64,000 nt of DNA from Sphingomonas sp. MA1305. GTDB taxonomy: Bacteria > Pseudomonadota > Alphaproteobacteria > Sphingomonadales > Sphingomonadaceae. Location: the NCBI RefSeq assembly GCF_016107325.1, contig NZ_RCVT01000007.1:1-64000 (forward strand), given 5' to 3'. A program made the position numbers and the translations under genes. Positions 24,162 through 33,128 of the stretch are shown here, piece after piece; the first letter of the stretch is position 1, and each line of letters opens with the position of its first letter. The notes under the pieces were generated by a model that saw only the letters and a list, made by a program, of their open reading frames with translations, searched no databases and was not told the DNA's origin.

Positions 24162-24589
24162 CAGGCGACGCGCTGGCCCGAAGCATCGACCACCTGCTCG
24201 CCGTCTTCCTTAGCGAACGCGCCGAGCTGCTCGTTCGGTAGCAGGTCGAGGACGGCTTCGGATGGTCGGCACAGCTTCACGCCGAGCGGCGACACGACCA
24301 GCGGCCGGTTGATAAGGATCGGATGCGCCATCATCGCGTCCACCAGCGCGTCATCGGACAGCGACGTGTCGCCCAGGCCCAGCTCCGCATAGGGCGTCCC
24401 CTTCTCGCGCAGCAGATCGCGGGGCGTCATGCCGGCGCGTTCGATCAGCTCGACCAGCAGCGCGCGTGCGGGCGGGGTTTTCAGATATTCGACCACATGC
24501 GGCTCGATGCCGGCATTGCGGATCATCGCCAGCGTGTTGCGCGACGTGCCGCACTCGGGGTTGTGGTAGATGATAATATCGACGACCAC
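24161..24589 (-). CDS. arsC: ArsC arsenate reductase (glutaredoxin type)
   Basis: This 142-residue ArsC begins VVVDIIIYHNPECGTSRNTL, with the catalytic Cys in NPECGTSRNT. Further family blocks are TPPARALLVELIERAGM, the LxxREKGTPY segment and HPILINRPLVVSPLG with the conserved Arg. It reduces arsenate to arsenite with glutathione and glutaredoxin. I chose GTG at 24589 with AAGGA upstream. The gene starts 11 nt after arsR ends. Confidence 0.95.
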   Translation of the reverse strand: MVVDIIIYHNPECGTSRNTLAMIRNAGIEPHVVEYLKTPPARALLVELIERAGMTPRDLLREKGTPYAELGLGDTSLSDDALVDAMMAHPILINRPLVVSPLGVKLCRPSEAVLDLLPNEQLGAFAKEDGEQVVDASGQRVA

Positions 24590-24600
24590 GGGACGTCCTT

Positions 24601-24933
24601 TCAGCAGCAGGGGGTGAGTTCGGCGACGAGCGGCGCGCACAGCTCCGCATTGCCGGCGCAGCAATCCTTGACGAGGAACAGCGTCAGCGCGCGCAGGCCG
24701 TCCAGATCGGCACGGTAGATGATCGAGCGGCTATGCCGTTCGGAGCGGACCAGGCCGGCGCGCGCGAGGATGCCGAGATGCGCCGACATGGTGTTCTGCG
24801 GCACGTCGAGCTGGCGGGCGATATCGCCCGCGGCCATGCCGTCCGGCTCGTGACGCACCAACAGGCGGAATACGTCGAGCCGCGTCCCTTGGGCGAGCGC
24901 ACCCAGCGCCGCGATAGCCGATTCGTTTTCCAT
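24601..24933 (-). CDS. arsR: ArsR-family arsenic-responsive repressor
   Basis: This 110-residue winged-helix repressor has QLDVPQNTMSAHLGILARAG as its recognition region. Cysteines lie only in the C-terminal part (C91, C92, C99, C109, C110) and not in the recognition helix as in the E. coli protein. As(III) is therefore probably bound through this later Cys set, as in other ArsR subtypes. It heads the operon arsR-arsC-arsB-ynfA-arsH and sits at an operator dyad. Confidence 0.93.
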   Translation of the reverse strand: MENESAIAALGALAQGTRLDVFRLLVRHEPDGMAAGDIARQLDVPQNTMSAHLGILARAGLVRSERHSRSIIYRADLDGLRALTLFLVKDCCAGNAELCAPLVAELTPCC

Positions 24934-24955
24934 ATATCCAGCATAGCGGATGTAT
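24932..24955 (-). promoter_or_regulatory. ArsR operator dyad
   Basis: ATATATCC (24932-24939) and GGATGTAT (24948-24955) form a near-perfect 8+8 inverted repeat around an 8-nt centre, directly upstream of and overlapping the arsR start codon. The size and A/T-rich ends fit an ArsR/SmtB-type operator that would repress the whole ars operon. Confidence 0.6.
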
Positions 24956-25012
24956 GGCTTTGGTCTAGGGCACGTTGCTCCTCAACATAGCGGGAGATCT
25001 GCGCTGATAGCC

Positions 25013-25363
25013 TTACAATCGCAGGCCGAGGCGTAGACCAAGCCATACCAGGCCGAGATAGAGCAGGATGGTGAGAAGGCACCCCGCGCCCAGCGCCAGC
25101 CAGAATGGTACGTTGCGCCCGAGCAACGCGGGGATCAGCAGGAACATCGGCAACGATGGCAGCACGAACCAGAAAGTCGCCCCGGCGTGCGCGGCCATCA
25201 ACGATCGATCCTGGGTGTCGCGCCACAACCATATCATTCCCAGCACGGAGACGAGCGGCAAAGATGCGACAAGCGCGCCGACCCCGGGACTGCGCTTGGC
25301 GATCTCCGAAACGGCCGCGATGATCGCGCCGGAGATCAGCGCCTTGATGACAACATAGAGCAT
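25013..25363 (-). CDS. DUF3147-like membrane protein
   Basis: This 116-residue protein has four hydrophobic helices (VIKALISGAIIAAVSEIA, LVASLPLVSVLGMIWLW, ATFWFVLPSLPMFLLIPAL, WLALGAGCLLTILLYLGL). The pattern matches DUF3147 proteins. The family's function is unknown. It lies between the ars and the divalent-cation genes, on the same strand as both. Confidence 0.72.
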   Translation of the reverse strand: MLYVVIKALISGAIIAAVSEIAKRSPGVGALVASLPLVSVLGMIWLWRDTQDRSLMAAHAGATFWFVLPSLPMFLLIPALLGRNVPFWLALGAGCLLTILLYLGLVWLGLRLGLRL

Positions 25364-25395
25364 AGCATGGTTGTGACCTTCGATCGTCGGGATGA

Positions 25396-26313
25396 CTAGC
25401 GGTGAAGGTGTTGAGCATCTTCACAGGCTTGCGACGGCGCCTCGGTCTGAATTGTCGAATGTTCGATGCCGAACCTCTCATCAAGCGTCTTCGTCACGGC
25501 GACCCTGACGCTATCGGGATCGACGCCCTCGCCGAGCGTCACGTGGGCGGTGCAGTTGATCTCGTCCGAAGCCATCGACCAGACGTGCAGGTCGTGGACG
25601 CCGGCAACTCCTGGGATGGCGGCGATTGTCGAACGGATCTCCGGCAGCTTCAGCCCGCCTGGCACGCCTTCGAGCAGCACGTTGATCGTGCCCTTGAGCA
25701 GAACCCAGGTACGCGGCAGCACCCACAGGCCGATGCCGATGGCGATGACTGGATCGACCCACGTCCAGCCCGTGAACCGGATCGCGAGCGCACCAAGGAT
25801 GACGCCGACCGAGCCGATCATGTCGGCCCATACTTCCAGATAGGCGCCTTTGACGTTGAAGCTTTCGTCCTTGCCAGCGGTCAGCAGACGCATCGATGCG
25901 AAGTTCACGACGAGGCCAATGACCGCGACGATCAACATGCCGGTCGACTGGATCGACTGCGGCTCGCGGAAGCGCTGGATCGCCTCGTATAGGATATACA
26001 TGGCGACGACGAACAGCAGCACGGCGTTGAAGGTAGCGGCGAGGATTTCGAGCCGCTTGTAGCCGAACGTCCGCTTGTCGTCGGCCGCCTTCTTGCCGAG
26101 GTGGATCGCCATAAGCGCAATGACGAGGCCGGCGACATCGGTCATCATATGAGCGGCGTCGGACAACAGCGCGAGGCTGTTGAACACGAAGGCACCGACC
26201 ACTTCCGCCACGAGATAGGTCGCCGTCAACGCCAGAGCCCATGAGAGCATTTTGGCGTTGGCGCCGGCGGTATGGTCGTGGCTGTGCCCGGCTTCGCCGT
26301 GATCGTGCGCCAT
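25396..26313 (-). CDS. Cation diffusion facilitator (CzcD/ZitB type)
   Basis: This 305-residue CDF transporter has a His-rich N-terminus (HDHGEAGHSHDH), six helices and the metal-site pattern LLSDAAHMMTDVAG in helix 2 with EVWADMIGSVGV in helix 5. The C-terminal cytoplasmic domain is present (GVHDLHVWSMASDEINCTAH). It exports Zn2+, with Co2+ or Cd2+ possible, from the cytoplasm into the periplasm, where the Czc pump can take over. It is the last gene of the long minus-strand cation block. Confidence 0.93.
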   Translation of the reverse strand: MAHDHGEAGHSHDHTAGANAKMLSWALALTATYLVAEVVGAFVFNSLALLSDAAHMMTDVAGLVIALMAIHLGKKAADDKRTFGYKRLEILAATFNAVLLFVVAMYILYEAIQRFREPQSIQSTGMLIVAVIGLVVNFASMRLLTAGKDESFNVKGAYLEVWADMIGSVGVILGALAIRFTGWTWVDPVIAIGIGLWVLPRTWVLLKGTINVLLEGVPGGLKLPEIRSTIAAIPGVAGVHDLHVWSMASDEINCTAHVTLGEGVDPDSVRVAVTKTLDERFGIEHSTIQTEAPSQACEDAQHLHR

Positions 26314-26676
26314 TTATCGCGTACCCTTCTTCGCGGCTTGCCGTTCGGCGAGCCAGGTTTTCATCTTCACGATCTCGGCCTGTTGGGTCCGGATCACCTC
26401 TTCCGCCATCGCGCGCACCTTCGGATCGGTGCCGTTGGCAAGCTCGGCGCGCGCCATGTCGACCGCACCTTTATGGTGCTGGATCATGCCCCGAAGGAAG
26501 TCGGTATCAGGATCGCCGGTCGACGGCATCGCCATGCCGGGCGCGTTCGATCCGTGGATGGCATCGGTCGCACCGGACTCGTTCGATCCGAACTGGCCAG
26601 CCGGCTTGCCGCCGGAGCACGCAGACAGGGCAATCGCAGCGGCCAGAAAGGACCATCGCGCCGTGGTCATCGACAT
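26314..26676 (-). CDS. DUF305 lipoprotein
   Basis: This 120-residue protein has a lipoprotein signal (LAAAIALSAC, lipobox cysteine) and a DUF305 domain (DTDFLRGMIQHHKGAVDMAR, then MAEEVIRTQQAEIVKMKTWL). DUF305 proteins are ferritin-like small helical proteins often found with metal-resistance genes; HH and Met residues may bind metal. I place the start at 26676, with AAGGAG upstream. The gene ends on the base after the CDF start region, so expression is coupled. Confidence 0.88.
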   Translation of the reverse strand: MSMTTARWSFLAAAIALSACSGGKPAGQFGSNESGATDAIHGSNAPGMAMPSTGDPDTDFLRGMIQHHKGAVDMARAELANGTDPKVRAMAEEVIRTQQAEIVKMKTWLAERQAAKKGTR

Positions 26677-26735
26677 TTTCTTCTCCTTACGGAACGGATC
26701 GCGGCGTACATCGACGCCGCTCAAGGTCAGGCCGG

Positions 26736-27419
26736 TCACATCGCGATCTCCTCGATCAGCAGCAGTGCGAGAAAGCCGACGAAGAACATCGCGCTGATGA
26801 GCGGCGAGTCCGGTTTCTCGTGCGCCTCGACCAGCAGCTCCTCGGTGACGAGGTAGAGCAGCGCCATCAGGCCGAAGCTCAGGAAGCCGGTGATCCACAC
26901 CGGCGACAGCAGCGCCACGGGCTGCGCGACGAGTGCGCCGATCGGCACCAGCAGCGCGAGCGCGCAGGTCAGGCCGATCGCCTTCATCTTGCGATACCGG
27001 CTCGTCAGATCGTTGGTGAGCGTCAGGGCCAGGAACAGCACTTCGAGCGTCAGCGCGACCGCCAGCAACGTGCCCGCCTTCTCGCCGGCGATGAAGGCCA
27101 GACCCAGAACCAGACCGTCAATGGCAAGATCGAGCCCGATCGCGGCGAGCAGCGCCACAGGGCCGTCAAATCGGCTTTCCGCCGCCTTGAGGCCCAGCAT
27201 CACCGCGACGCCGATCGCACCGCCGATCAGCGTCGCCGTCGGCGATCCCCCGTGCATCACCAGCGGCAGGATTTCGGTTGCCGCCGCGGCGAACACCACG
27301 CCGGCCGCAAGGTGCTGCATGGCGGCGACCAGCCTCTCGCCGGGTGTGCGCCACCCGGCGAGAAGCGCGCCGATCATGATCGCGATCATGGGGATCAGGG
27401 AGAATTTAAGCGCTGCCAT
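26736..27419 (-). CDS. ZIP-family metal transporter
   Basis: This 227-residue membrane protein resembles ZIP transporters: LAAGVVFAAAATEILPLVMHGG in two blocks, LDLAIDGLVLGLAFIAGEKAG and a late TEELLVEAHEKPDS. ZIP proteins usually move Zn2+ or other divalent ions into the cytoplasm. Inside an efflux block it may fine-tune uptake or act as an exporter, which cannot be decided here. The family's metal-site HxxxE is replaced by DGLVLGLAF-type residues. Confidence 0.85.
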   Translation of the reverse strand: MAALKFSLIPMIAIMIGALLAGWRTPGERLVAAMQHLAAGVVFAAAATEILPLVMHGGSPTATLIGGAIGVAVMLGLKAAESRFDGPVALLAAIGLDLAIDGLVLGLAFIAGEKAGTLLAVALTLEVLFLALTLTNDLTSRYRKMKAIGLTCALALLVPIGALVAQPVALLSPVWITGFLSFGLMALLYLVTEELLVEAHEKPDSPLISAMFFVGFLALLLIEEIAM

Positions 27420-27450
27420 CGTCAGCGCTCCCCAGTGTCGATGATTGCGA

Positions 27451-27825
27451 TCACGATGCGTTTTCTTTCATGCAGAGGACCGGACGTTTGCCCGGTGCCT
27501 CGATCTTGATCTGATTCCCGGCAAACGTCGCGCTTTCTGCATCACCGACATATTGGAGGCCCTGCATTGGAGCGGTCAGGACTGTCGGTGCCGCCTTAGC
27601 ATCGCGCCGGAACTCGACCGTGAGCCCCTGATCCTTGAAGTCGACGACTAGCGTCCGATCATCGTCGCATCGGTACAGGTGGCGGCCCGGTGCCCCGCTC
27701 GACACCCCACTGTCACCGGCGTGAATTTCCTGCTCGGTTGGCAGCCCCTTTTGCGGCTGCTCGGAACAAGCAGACAGCACCAGCGCGAAGCTGGCGCTGG
27801 CAATCCGAATCCGACATGGCGTCAT
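27451..27825 (-). CDS. MliC-like lipoprotein
   Basis: This 124-residue protein has a lipoprotein signal (ASASFALVLSAC, lipobox cysteine) and a C-terminal part whose pattern YRCDDDRTLVVDFKDQGLTV, then LQYVGDAESATFAGNQIKIE and a final Cys, resembles MliC lysozyme inhibitors. GGAGG precedes the ATG at 27825. Its start overlaps the stop of the SRPBCC gene, so it belongs to the czc-linked transcript. A periplasmic metal-binding role is an alternative. Confidence 0.65.
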   Translation of the reverse strand: MTPCRIRIASASFALVLSACSEQPQKGLPTEQEIHAGDSGVSSGAPGRHLYRCDDDRTLVVDFKDQGLTVEFRRDAKAAPTVLTAPMQGLQYVGDAESATFAGNQIKIEAPGKRPVLCMKENAS

Positions 27826-28388
27826 CTGTGCCTCCGGTTTTTTTGGCCCCCGTGACGCGGCGCCGCAGGGCGCGGCTTCACGCCCGGTTGCGTCGCCAGC
27901 CGCCGAAGTTGGCGGTCCAGACACCGATCGGATTGCACGAGACCGGCTTGAAGCTTCCGGCGCAGCAGCGCCGTCCACATGCCACTCAGGAAACCGTGGA
28001 AGCGCAGGCTATGCCGCAGGCGTGTGCCGACAGGATCGCGCTCCAGCTCGTAGATTTCCTCGAACAGCAAGAGCTTCGACACCCCCGCGGTCCAGGCAAA
28101 GACGACCGGTTTTTCAACACGGGTGATGTCGGCCGCTGTGGTGACGGGTTTCCCAAGCCCTCCGATGCGAAAACTGTACGTTGCCTCGCCACCCTCGATA
28201 GCCTCACCCGCGAGTTGGGTGAACGGCTTCCATTGCGGATGTCCGGCGAAGTCTGTGATGACCGACCATACCCGTAGCGGGGACGCCGCGAGGATCACAA
28301 TATTCTCGATGGGCGTGCGGCCAACGGCATCAGCCGGACGCCCGCCACCGGGATCGATGGCGGCTTTACCGGCTTCATTCCCTGACAT
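27822..28388 (-). CDS. SRPBCC-family protein
   Basis: This 188-residue protein has the START/polyketide-cyclase pattern: ASPLRVWSVITDFAGHPQWK, then FAWTAGVSKLLLFEEIYELE and TRLRHSLRFHGFLSG. Such proteins bind hydrophobic ligands in a deep pocket, and the ligand is unknown. The Arg-rich tail (RRLATQPGVKPRP) is unusual. It overlaps DUF190 by 14 nt and the MliC-like gene by 4 nt. Confidence 0.82.
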   Translation of the reverse strand: MSGNEAGKAAIDPGGGRPADAVGRTPIENIVILAASPLRVWSVITDFAGHPQWKPFTQLAGEAIEGGEATYSFRIGGLGKPVTTAADITRVEKPVVFAWTAGVSKLLLFEEIYELERDPVGTRLRHSLRFHGFLSGMWTALLRRKLQAGLVQSDRCLDRQLRRLATQPGVKPRPAAPRHGGQKNRRHR

Positions 28389-28716
28389 CGGCCGACTCCG
28401 GGTCGGACTGGAGGTCGATGATCTCCACCGCCTCCAGCGTCATCAGGCCGATACCTTTCAGATCGCGCAGGCTCGCTATGAAGGTTCGCAGCTTGGCGTC
28501 GTCGTCGACGATCTCGATCACCACCGATCGATCATTTTCAAGAATATGACGACGGTGCGTATGTGCCGATCGACCGATCCCGATCATCGCCTCGATTACT
28601 GTCGCACCACCGAGGCGGGCGTCGCGCGCCCGCTCGGCGATGAGTTCAAAGACCTTGCGATCACCGAAATAAGCGTTTTCGTCGGTATAGACCCGCAGGA
28701 GCTTCATCATGGTCAT
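28375..28716 (-). CDS. DUF190 (PII-like) protein
   Basis: This 113-residue protein matches DUF190, a PII-like trimeric fold: LLRVYTDENAYFGDRKVFEL, ARLGGATVIEAMIGIGRS and VVIEIVDDDAKLRTFIASL. DUF190 genes frequently sit beside czc or cus RND genes and are thought to sense or signal in the cytoplasm. The ATG overlaps the czcA stop (ATGA), so it is coupled to the pump. Confidence 0.9.
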   Translation of the reverse strand: MTMMKLLRVYTDENAYFGDRKVFELIAERARDARLGGATVIEAMIGIGRSAHTHRRHILENDRSVVIEIVDDDAKLRTFIASLRDLKGIGLMTLEAVEIIDLQSDPESADVRE

Positions 28717-31700
28717 GTTGTTGCCTCCTCGGGTGCGCTTGTCGGTCGGTCGTCAGGCTCGGCCCGCTTGCCCGACGTCGCTCCCAGAACGACCTTGGCT
28801 ATGGCGGGAAGTACCAGCAGGGTCAGGATGGTCGCGGCAACGAGACCGCCTATCACGGTGGTCGCGAGCGGCTTCTGCACTTCGGCGCCGGTGCCGTGCG
28901 CAAGCGCCATCGGCACGAAGCCGATGGCGGGCACGAACCCGGTCATGATGACCGCACGCATCTTGTCGGCCATGCCCTCGCGGATCGCCTGCGCCACCGG
29001 CATTCCGGCCTCGCTGCGTTCGCGGATCGCGGTCATCACCACGAGCCCGTTCAGCACCGCCACGCCGGCGAGACAGATGAACCCTACCGCTGCCGACACC
29101 GAGAAGCTGGTTCCGGTCAGCACCAGCGTGAAGACGCCCCCGGCGAGTCCCAGCGGCACCGCCAGGAACACCGACGCTGCCCTGCCGAATCCGCCAAGCG
29201 CCATGTAGAGCAGCCCGAAAATCGCTAGGAAGCAGAGCGGCACGACGATCGACAGCCGCCTAGAGGCGGCTGCCAGATTCTCGAACTGACCACCCCATTC
29301 GAGGTAGTATCCCGCCGGCAACTTGACCTGCGCGATCTTCGCCTGCGCTTCCGCTACGAATGATCCGGCATCGCGCCCGCCCAGGTTGACCTGGACGACG
29401 ACGCGACGCTTGCCGTTCTCACGACTGATCTGGTTCAGTCCTTCCGTCAGTTGGATTTGCGCGACCTGTGCGAGCGGCACCTGTGCCCGTGGTCGTCCCT
29501 CGACTTCCGGCAGCAGCACCGGCAGCGAACGGATGTCGTCGAGGTTGGTGCGGGTTGCATCGGGGACGCGAACGGTGACATCGAACCGGCGATCGCCCTC
29601 GTATACCAATCCCGATTCACGCCCGCCGAGCCCCGCTGCGATCGTGTCCGACACATCGCGGACCGTGAGGCCAAGCCGGGCGATGGCCGCCCGGTCGAGC
29701 TTCACGTCGAGCGTCGGCGCGCCGCCTACCTGATCGGCCTTGACGCTGGCGGCGCCCGGGATGCCCTGCAGGACCCGGACCATCTCGTTCGCGGTCTGCG
29801 ACATCTTGTCGAGATCATCGCCATAAAGCTTGATCGCAACGTCGCCGCGCACGCCTGCGATCAGCTCGTTGAAGCGGAGCTGGATCGGCTGGCTGACCTC
29901 GTAGAGGTTGCCGAGCAGACCGCCGGTCGCCTTCTGGATTTTGGCGATCACGTCAGCCTTGGTGGTGCCGTCAGCCCACTCCTCGCTCGGCTTCAAAATA
30001 ACGAAACCGTCCGAAACATTGGGCGGCATCGGGTCGGTCGCAACTTCGGCGGTGCCGGTCTTTGAAAACATCAACTCGACTTCAGGGATCTTCGTAATCG
30101 CCTCTTCAACCTTGCGTTCCATGACAAGCGATTGTTCGAGGCTCACCGATGGAACGCGTGTCGATGCAAAGGCGAGGTTTTTTTCGTCGAGCTGGGGGAT
30201 AAACTCCGAACCGAGCAGCCCGAACGCCGGGATCGCCGCGAGGAAGAACGCCAGACCACCGAGGATGAATGGCCACGGCTTCGCAATCGCCTTGTCGAGC
30301 AGCGGCAGGTAGCGTTCCTTGGACTTGCGGATCAGCCACACATCCTTCTCCGCGACCTTGCCCCGGATCAGGATGGCGACCAGCGCCGGCACTAGCGTGA
30401 TCGCCAGGACGAACGCTGCTACCAGCGCCAGCATGATCGTGATCGCCATCGGCGAGAACGTCTTGCCTTCGGTGCCTGTAAACGTCAGCAGCGGCGCGAA
30501 CGCGAGCAGGATGATTGCCTGACCGAAAACGGTCGGCTTGATCATCTCCTGCGCGGCCCGCATCGTCTCCTCGAGCCTCTCCCTCAGCGCCAGCAGCCGA
30601 CCTTCATGTTCCTGTCGATGCGCCAGCCTGGCGAGGCAGTTCTCGATGATGATCACCGCACCATCGACGATCAGACCGAAGTCGAGCGCCCCCAGACTCA
30701 TGAGGTTGCCGGGGACGTTGAAGGCGTTCATCCCCATCGCCATCATCAGGAACGAGAACGGGATCACCAGCACCGCGATCACCGCGGCGCGCCAGTTGCC
30801 GAGCAGCAGGAACAGCGCCGCGGCCACCAGGATGGCGCCTTCGGTAAGGTTGCGCTGGACCGTCGCCACCGTGGCGCCGACGAGCTTTGCGCGATTGAGG
30901 ACGACCTTGACCTGAATGCCGGGCGGCAGCGTCTTCGCCACCTGATCCAGCTTGGTCGACGCCTGTTCGGCGACGATGCGGCTGTTCTGGCCGATCAGCA
31001 TCAGCACCGTGCCGATGACCGCTTCCTGGCCGTTCATGCTTCCACCGCCGGTGCGCAGATCGCCACCAATGCGGACGTTGGCGATCTGGCCGATCGTGAT
31101 CGGCGTGCCGCCCCGCGTCGCGGCGACGGCGTTGCGGATTTCGTCGACCGTCCGCACGCGAGAGTCGACGCGCACGAGATAGGCTTCGCCGCCCTTGTTG
31201 TAATAATTGGCACCGACCGCGAGGTTGGCGTTTTCGAGCGCCTGCCCCAGCTCGCTGTAGGAGATGCCGAAGCTCGCGAGCTTGGTCGGATCAGGCTCCA
31301 CCACGAACGTTTTGGCAAACCCACCGATCGAGTCCACGCCGGCGACGCCGCTCACCGATTTGAGCTGCGGACTAATGATCCAGTCCTGCACGGTGCGCAG
31401 GTAGCCCGCCTTCTCCACGGGATCGGTGAGCCGCTCGCCTTCCGGCGTCAGATAACTGCCATCGGCTTGCCAGCCGGGTTGCCCCGCGACCTTCTTCGCG
31501 CCCTTCCCGTCCGGATTGGCGTAGCCGACCGTATACATGACGATCTCGCCGAGGCCGGTTGTGACCGGTCCGATTTGCGGCTGTACGCCGTCGGGCAGGT
31601 TCTCCATCGCCTGGCGCAGGCGTTCGCCGACCTGCTGGCGCGCAAAATAAAGGTCGGTACTGTCGGTGAAGATCGCGCTGACCTGGCTGAAACCATTGCG

Positions 31701-31958
31701 TGAGATGGAGCGTGTCGTCTCCAGCCCCGGAATGCCGGCGAGCGAGATTTCGACCGGATAAGTGACGAGCTTCTCGATTTCGACCGGCGACAGCCGCGGA
31801 TCGACCGTGTTGATCTGGACCTGCTTGGTGGTGATGTCGGGCACCGCGTCGATCGGCAGCTTGGTAAGCTGCCATACGCCGAGTCCGGCGATGACGAGGA
31901 ACAATGCGAGGACCGTCCAGCGGGCGCGGACGGAGAGCGCCATGAGGTTGGCTATCAT
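28713..31958 (-). CDS. czcA: CzcA-type heavy-metal RND efflux pump
   Basis: This 1081-residue inner-membrane proton-driven pump shows a first helix (WTVLALFLVIAGLGVWQL), PIDAVPDITTKQVQIN and the HME-RND motif DFGLIVDGAVIIIEN in helix 4. This D-F-G/D-G-A/E-N set is typical of the Co/Zn/Cd (CzcA) branch rather than the Cu/Ag branch. With CzcB and CzcC it forms an envelope-spanning complex that exports divalent cations from the periplasm or cytoplasm. It follows czcB by 3 nt. Confidence 0.96.
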   Translation of the reverse strand: MIANLMALSVRARWTVLALFLVIAGLGVWQLTKLPIDAVPDITTKQVQINTVDPRLSPVEIEKLVTYPVEISLAGIPGLETTRSISRNGFSQVSAIFTDSTDLYFARQQVGERLRQAMENLPDGVQPQIGPVTTGLGEIVMYTVGYANPDGKGAKKVAGQPGWQADGSYLTPEGERLTDPVEKAGYLRTVQDWIISPQLKSVSGVAGVDSIGGFAKTFVVEPDPTKLASFGISYSELGQALENANLAVGANYYNKGGEAYLVRVDSRVRTVDEIRNAVAATRGGTPITIGQIANVRIGGDLRTGGGSMNGQEAVIGTVLMLIGQNSRIVAEQASTKLDQVAKTLPPGIQVKVVLNRAKLVGATVATVQRNLTEGAILVAAALFLLLGNWRAAVIAVLVIPFSFLMMAMGMNAFNVPGNLMSLGALDFGLIVDGAVIIIENCLARLAHRQEHEGRLLALRERLEETMRAAQEMIKPTVFGQAIILLAFAPLLTFTGTEGKTFSPMAITIMLALVAAFVLAITLVPALVAILIRGKVAEKDVWLIRKSKERYLPLLDKAIAKPWPFILGGLAFFLAAIPAFGLLGSEFIPQLDEKNLAFASTRVPSVSLEQSLVMERKVEEAITKIPEVELMFSKTGTAEVATDPMPPNVSDGFVILKPSEEWADGTTKADVIAKIQKATGGLLGNLYEVSQPIQLRFNELIAGVRGDVAIKLYGDDLDKMSQTANEMVRVLQGIPGAASVKADQVGGAPTLDVKLDRAAIARLGLTVRDVSDTIAAGLGGRESGLVYEGDRRFDVTVRVPDATRTNLDDIRSLPVLLPEVEGRPRAQVPLAQVAQIQLTEGLNQISRENGKRRVVVQVNLGGRDAGSFVAEAQAKIAQVKLPAGYYLEWGGQFENLAAASRRLSIVVPLCFLAIFGLLYMALGGFGRAASVFLAVPLGLAGGVFTLVLTGTSFSVSAAVGFICLAGVAVLNGLVVMTAIRERSEAGMPVAQAIREGMADKMRAVIMTGFVPAIGFVPMALAHGTGAEVQKPLATTVIGGLVAATILTLLVLPAIAKVVLGATSGKRAEPDDRPTSAPEEATT

Positions 31959-31961
31959 GGT

Positions 31962-33128
31962 CTATTCTTCCTCGCCCGCGCCCTTGCCGAGTTCGGCCTT
32001 GAGCAGGAATGCGTTCTTCGTGGCGACCTGGCTTCCGGCCGCGAGACCCTTCAGGATTTCGACGCGGCCATTGCTGCGCTGTCCGATCGTGATGGTCTGT
32101 GCGCGAAAGCCCTTCGCGGTCCGCACGAACACGATGTCGCGCCCTTCGAGCGTCTGAACCGCATCCTCCGGAACCACGATCGCATTGGAGGTGCCGCCAC
32201 GGCTCGGCAGCAGCCGTACCCGCACCGCAAGACCCGGTTGCAGCGTACCCGTCACATCGAGGACCGCGGTCGCCGAGCGCGTGTCGTTGGCAAGGCCCGG
32301 GGTGACGGCGCGCACCCGCGCCTCGACCGTCCGTCCGTCGGGCAACTCGATGATCGCCCGGTCGCCCGGCGCGAGCCGCTGTGCATCGGTCGGACCGACC
32401 GCCGCCTCAACCTGGATCTTCGACGCATCGGCAACACGCATCAGTTCGGTCTCGGGCTGGACGAAGGCGCCCAGGCTGACATTCTCCGAGGTGACGCGGC
32501 CCGAAATCGGGCTCGACACGAGCACGCCGCGCCCATCGGACGTGATCCTAGCGGCCCCAGCCGCGACGCTCGCGCGCCGCGCTTCGGCCGCAGCCGACGC
32601 GGCTTCCGCCTGTGCCTGCTCCAGCTCGACACGCGCCGACACTTTCTGGCGATAGAGATAGCTTTCGCGCGCGAGCGCCTTCTGCGCCAGCGTCGACTTT
32701 GCAGCCGCGGCGCTGCGATCGGCCGCGATCTGGGCTGCGTCGCGGCTCTCCACGATCGCCAGCGTCTCGCCGGCGCGCACCGGATCACCGAGCCGCTTCA
32801 TCAGCCGCGTCACCGCTCCTGCGGCGCGGGCGTTGACGATCGCCTCGCCCTGCGGCGATGCGCTGACGGTCGCCTGCGCGACGATCTCCGCGCCGAGCCC
32901 GCCGGGATTGATCGTCTCTGTCGCAATCCCGGCTTGCTCGACCGCCTGCGCCGTCATCGCCACCGTGTCGGGAGCCTTCTCCTCCGGTGTGGGGGCAGCG
33001 GCATTACCGTTTGCCGCTTCCGTCGTGGCGGGTTTGTCTGCGGTGCAGCGCGCAACGCCGAAGCCGCCGAGTGCGGCGACCAGTGCAACGGCCGCGGCAC
33101 CACCTAACAGGCGCTTGTCCTGGATCAT
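31962..33128 (-). CDS. czcB: CzcB-type periplasmic adaptor
   Basis: This 388-residue membrane-fusion protein has an N-terminal anchor (LLGGAAAVALVAALGGFGVA), an Ala-rich coiled-coil hairpin (about 150-215), lipoyl-like halves (EAIVNARAAGAVTRLMKRLG and VLVSSPISGRVTSENVSLG) and a beta-barrel region. It links CzcA to CzcC and may deliver metal. It overlaps czcC by 4 nt at its start and precedes czcA by 3 nt. Confidence 0.94.
   Translation of the reverse strand: MIQDKRLLGGAAAVALVAALGGFGVARCTADKPATTEAANGNAAAPTPEEKAPDTVAMTAQAVEQAGIATETINPGGLGAEIVAQATVSASPQGEAIVNARAAGAVTRLMKRLGDPVRAGETLAIVESRDAAQIAADRSAAAAKSTLAQKALARESYLYRQKVSARVELEQAQAEAASAAAEARRASVAAGAARITSDGRGVLVSSPISGRVTSENVSLGAFVQPETELMRVADASKIQVEAAVGPTDAQRLAPGDRAIIELPDGRTVEARVRAVTPGLANDTRSATAVLDVTGTLQPGLAVRVRLLPSRGGTSNAIVVPEDAVQTLEGRDIVFVRTAKGFRAQTITIGQRSNGRVEILKGLAAGSQVATKNAFLLKAELGKGAGEEE

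Noticed and set aside
22668..24392. 574-codon open frame antisense to arsB and ynfA
   Set aside because: Overlaps three recognised ars genes and shows no protein-like pattern.
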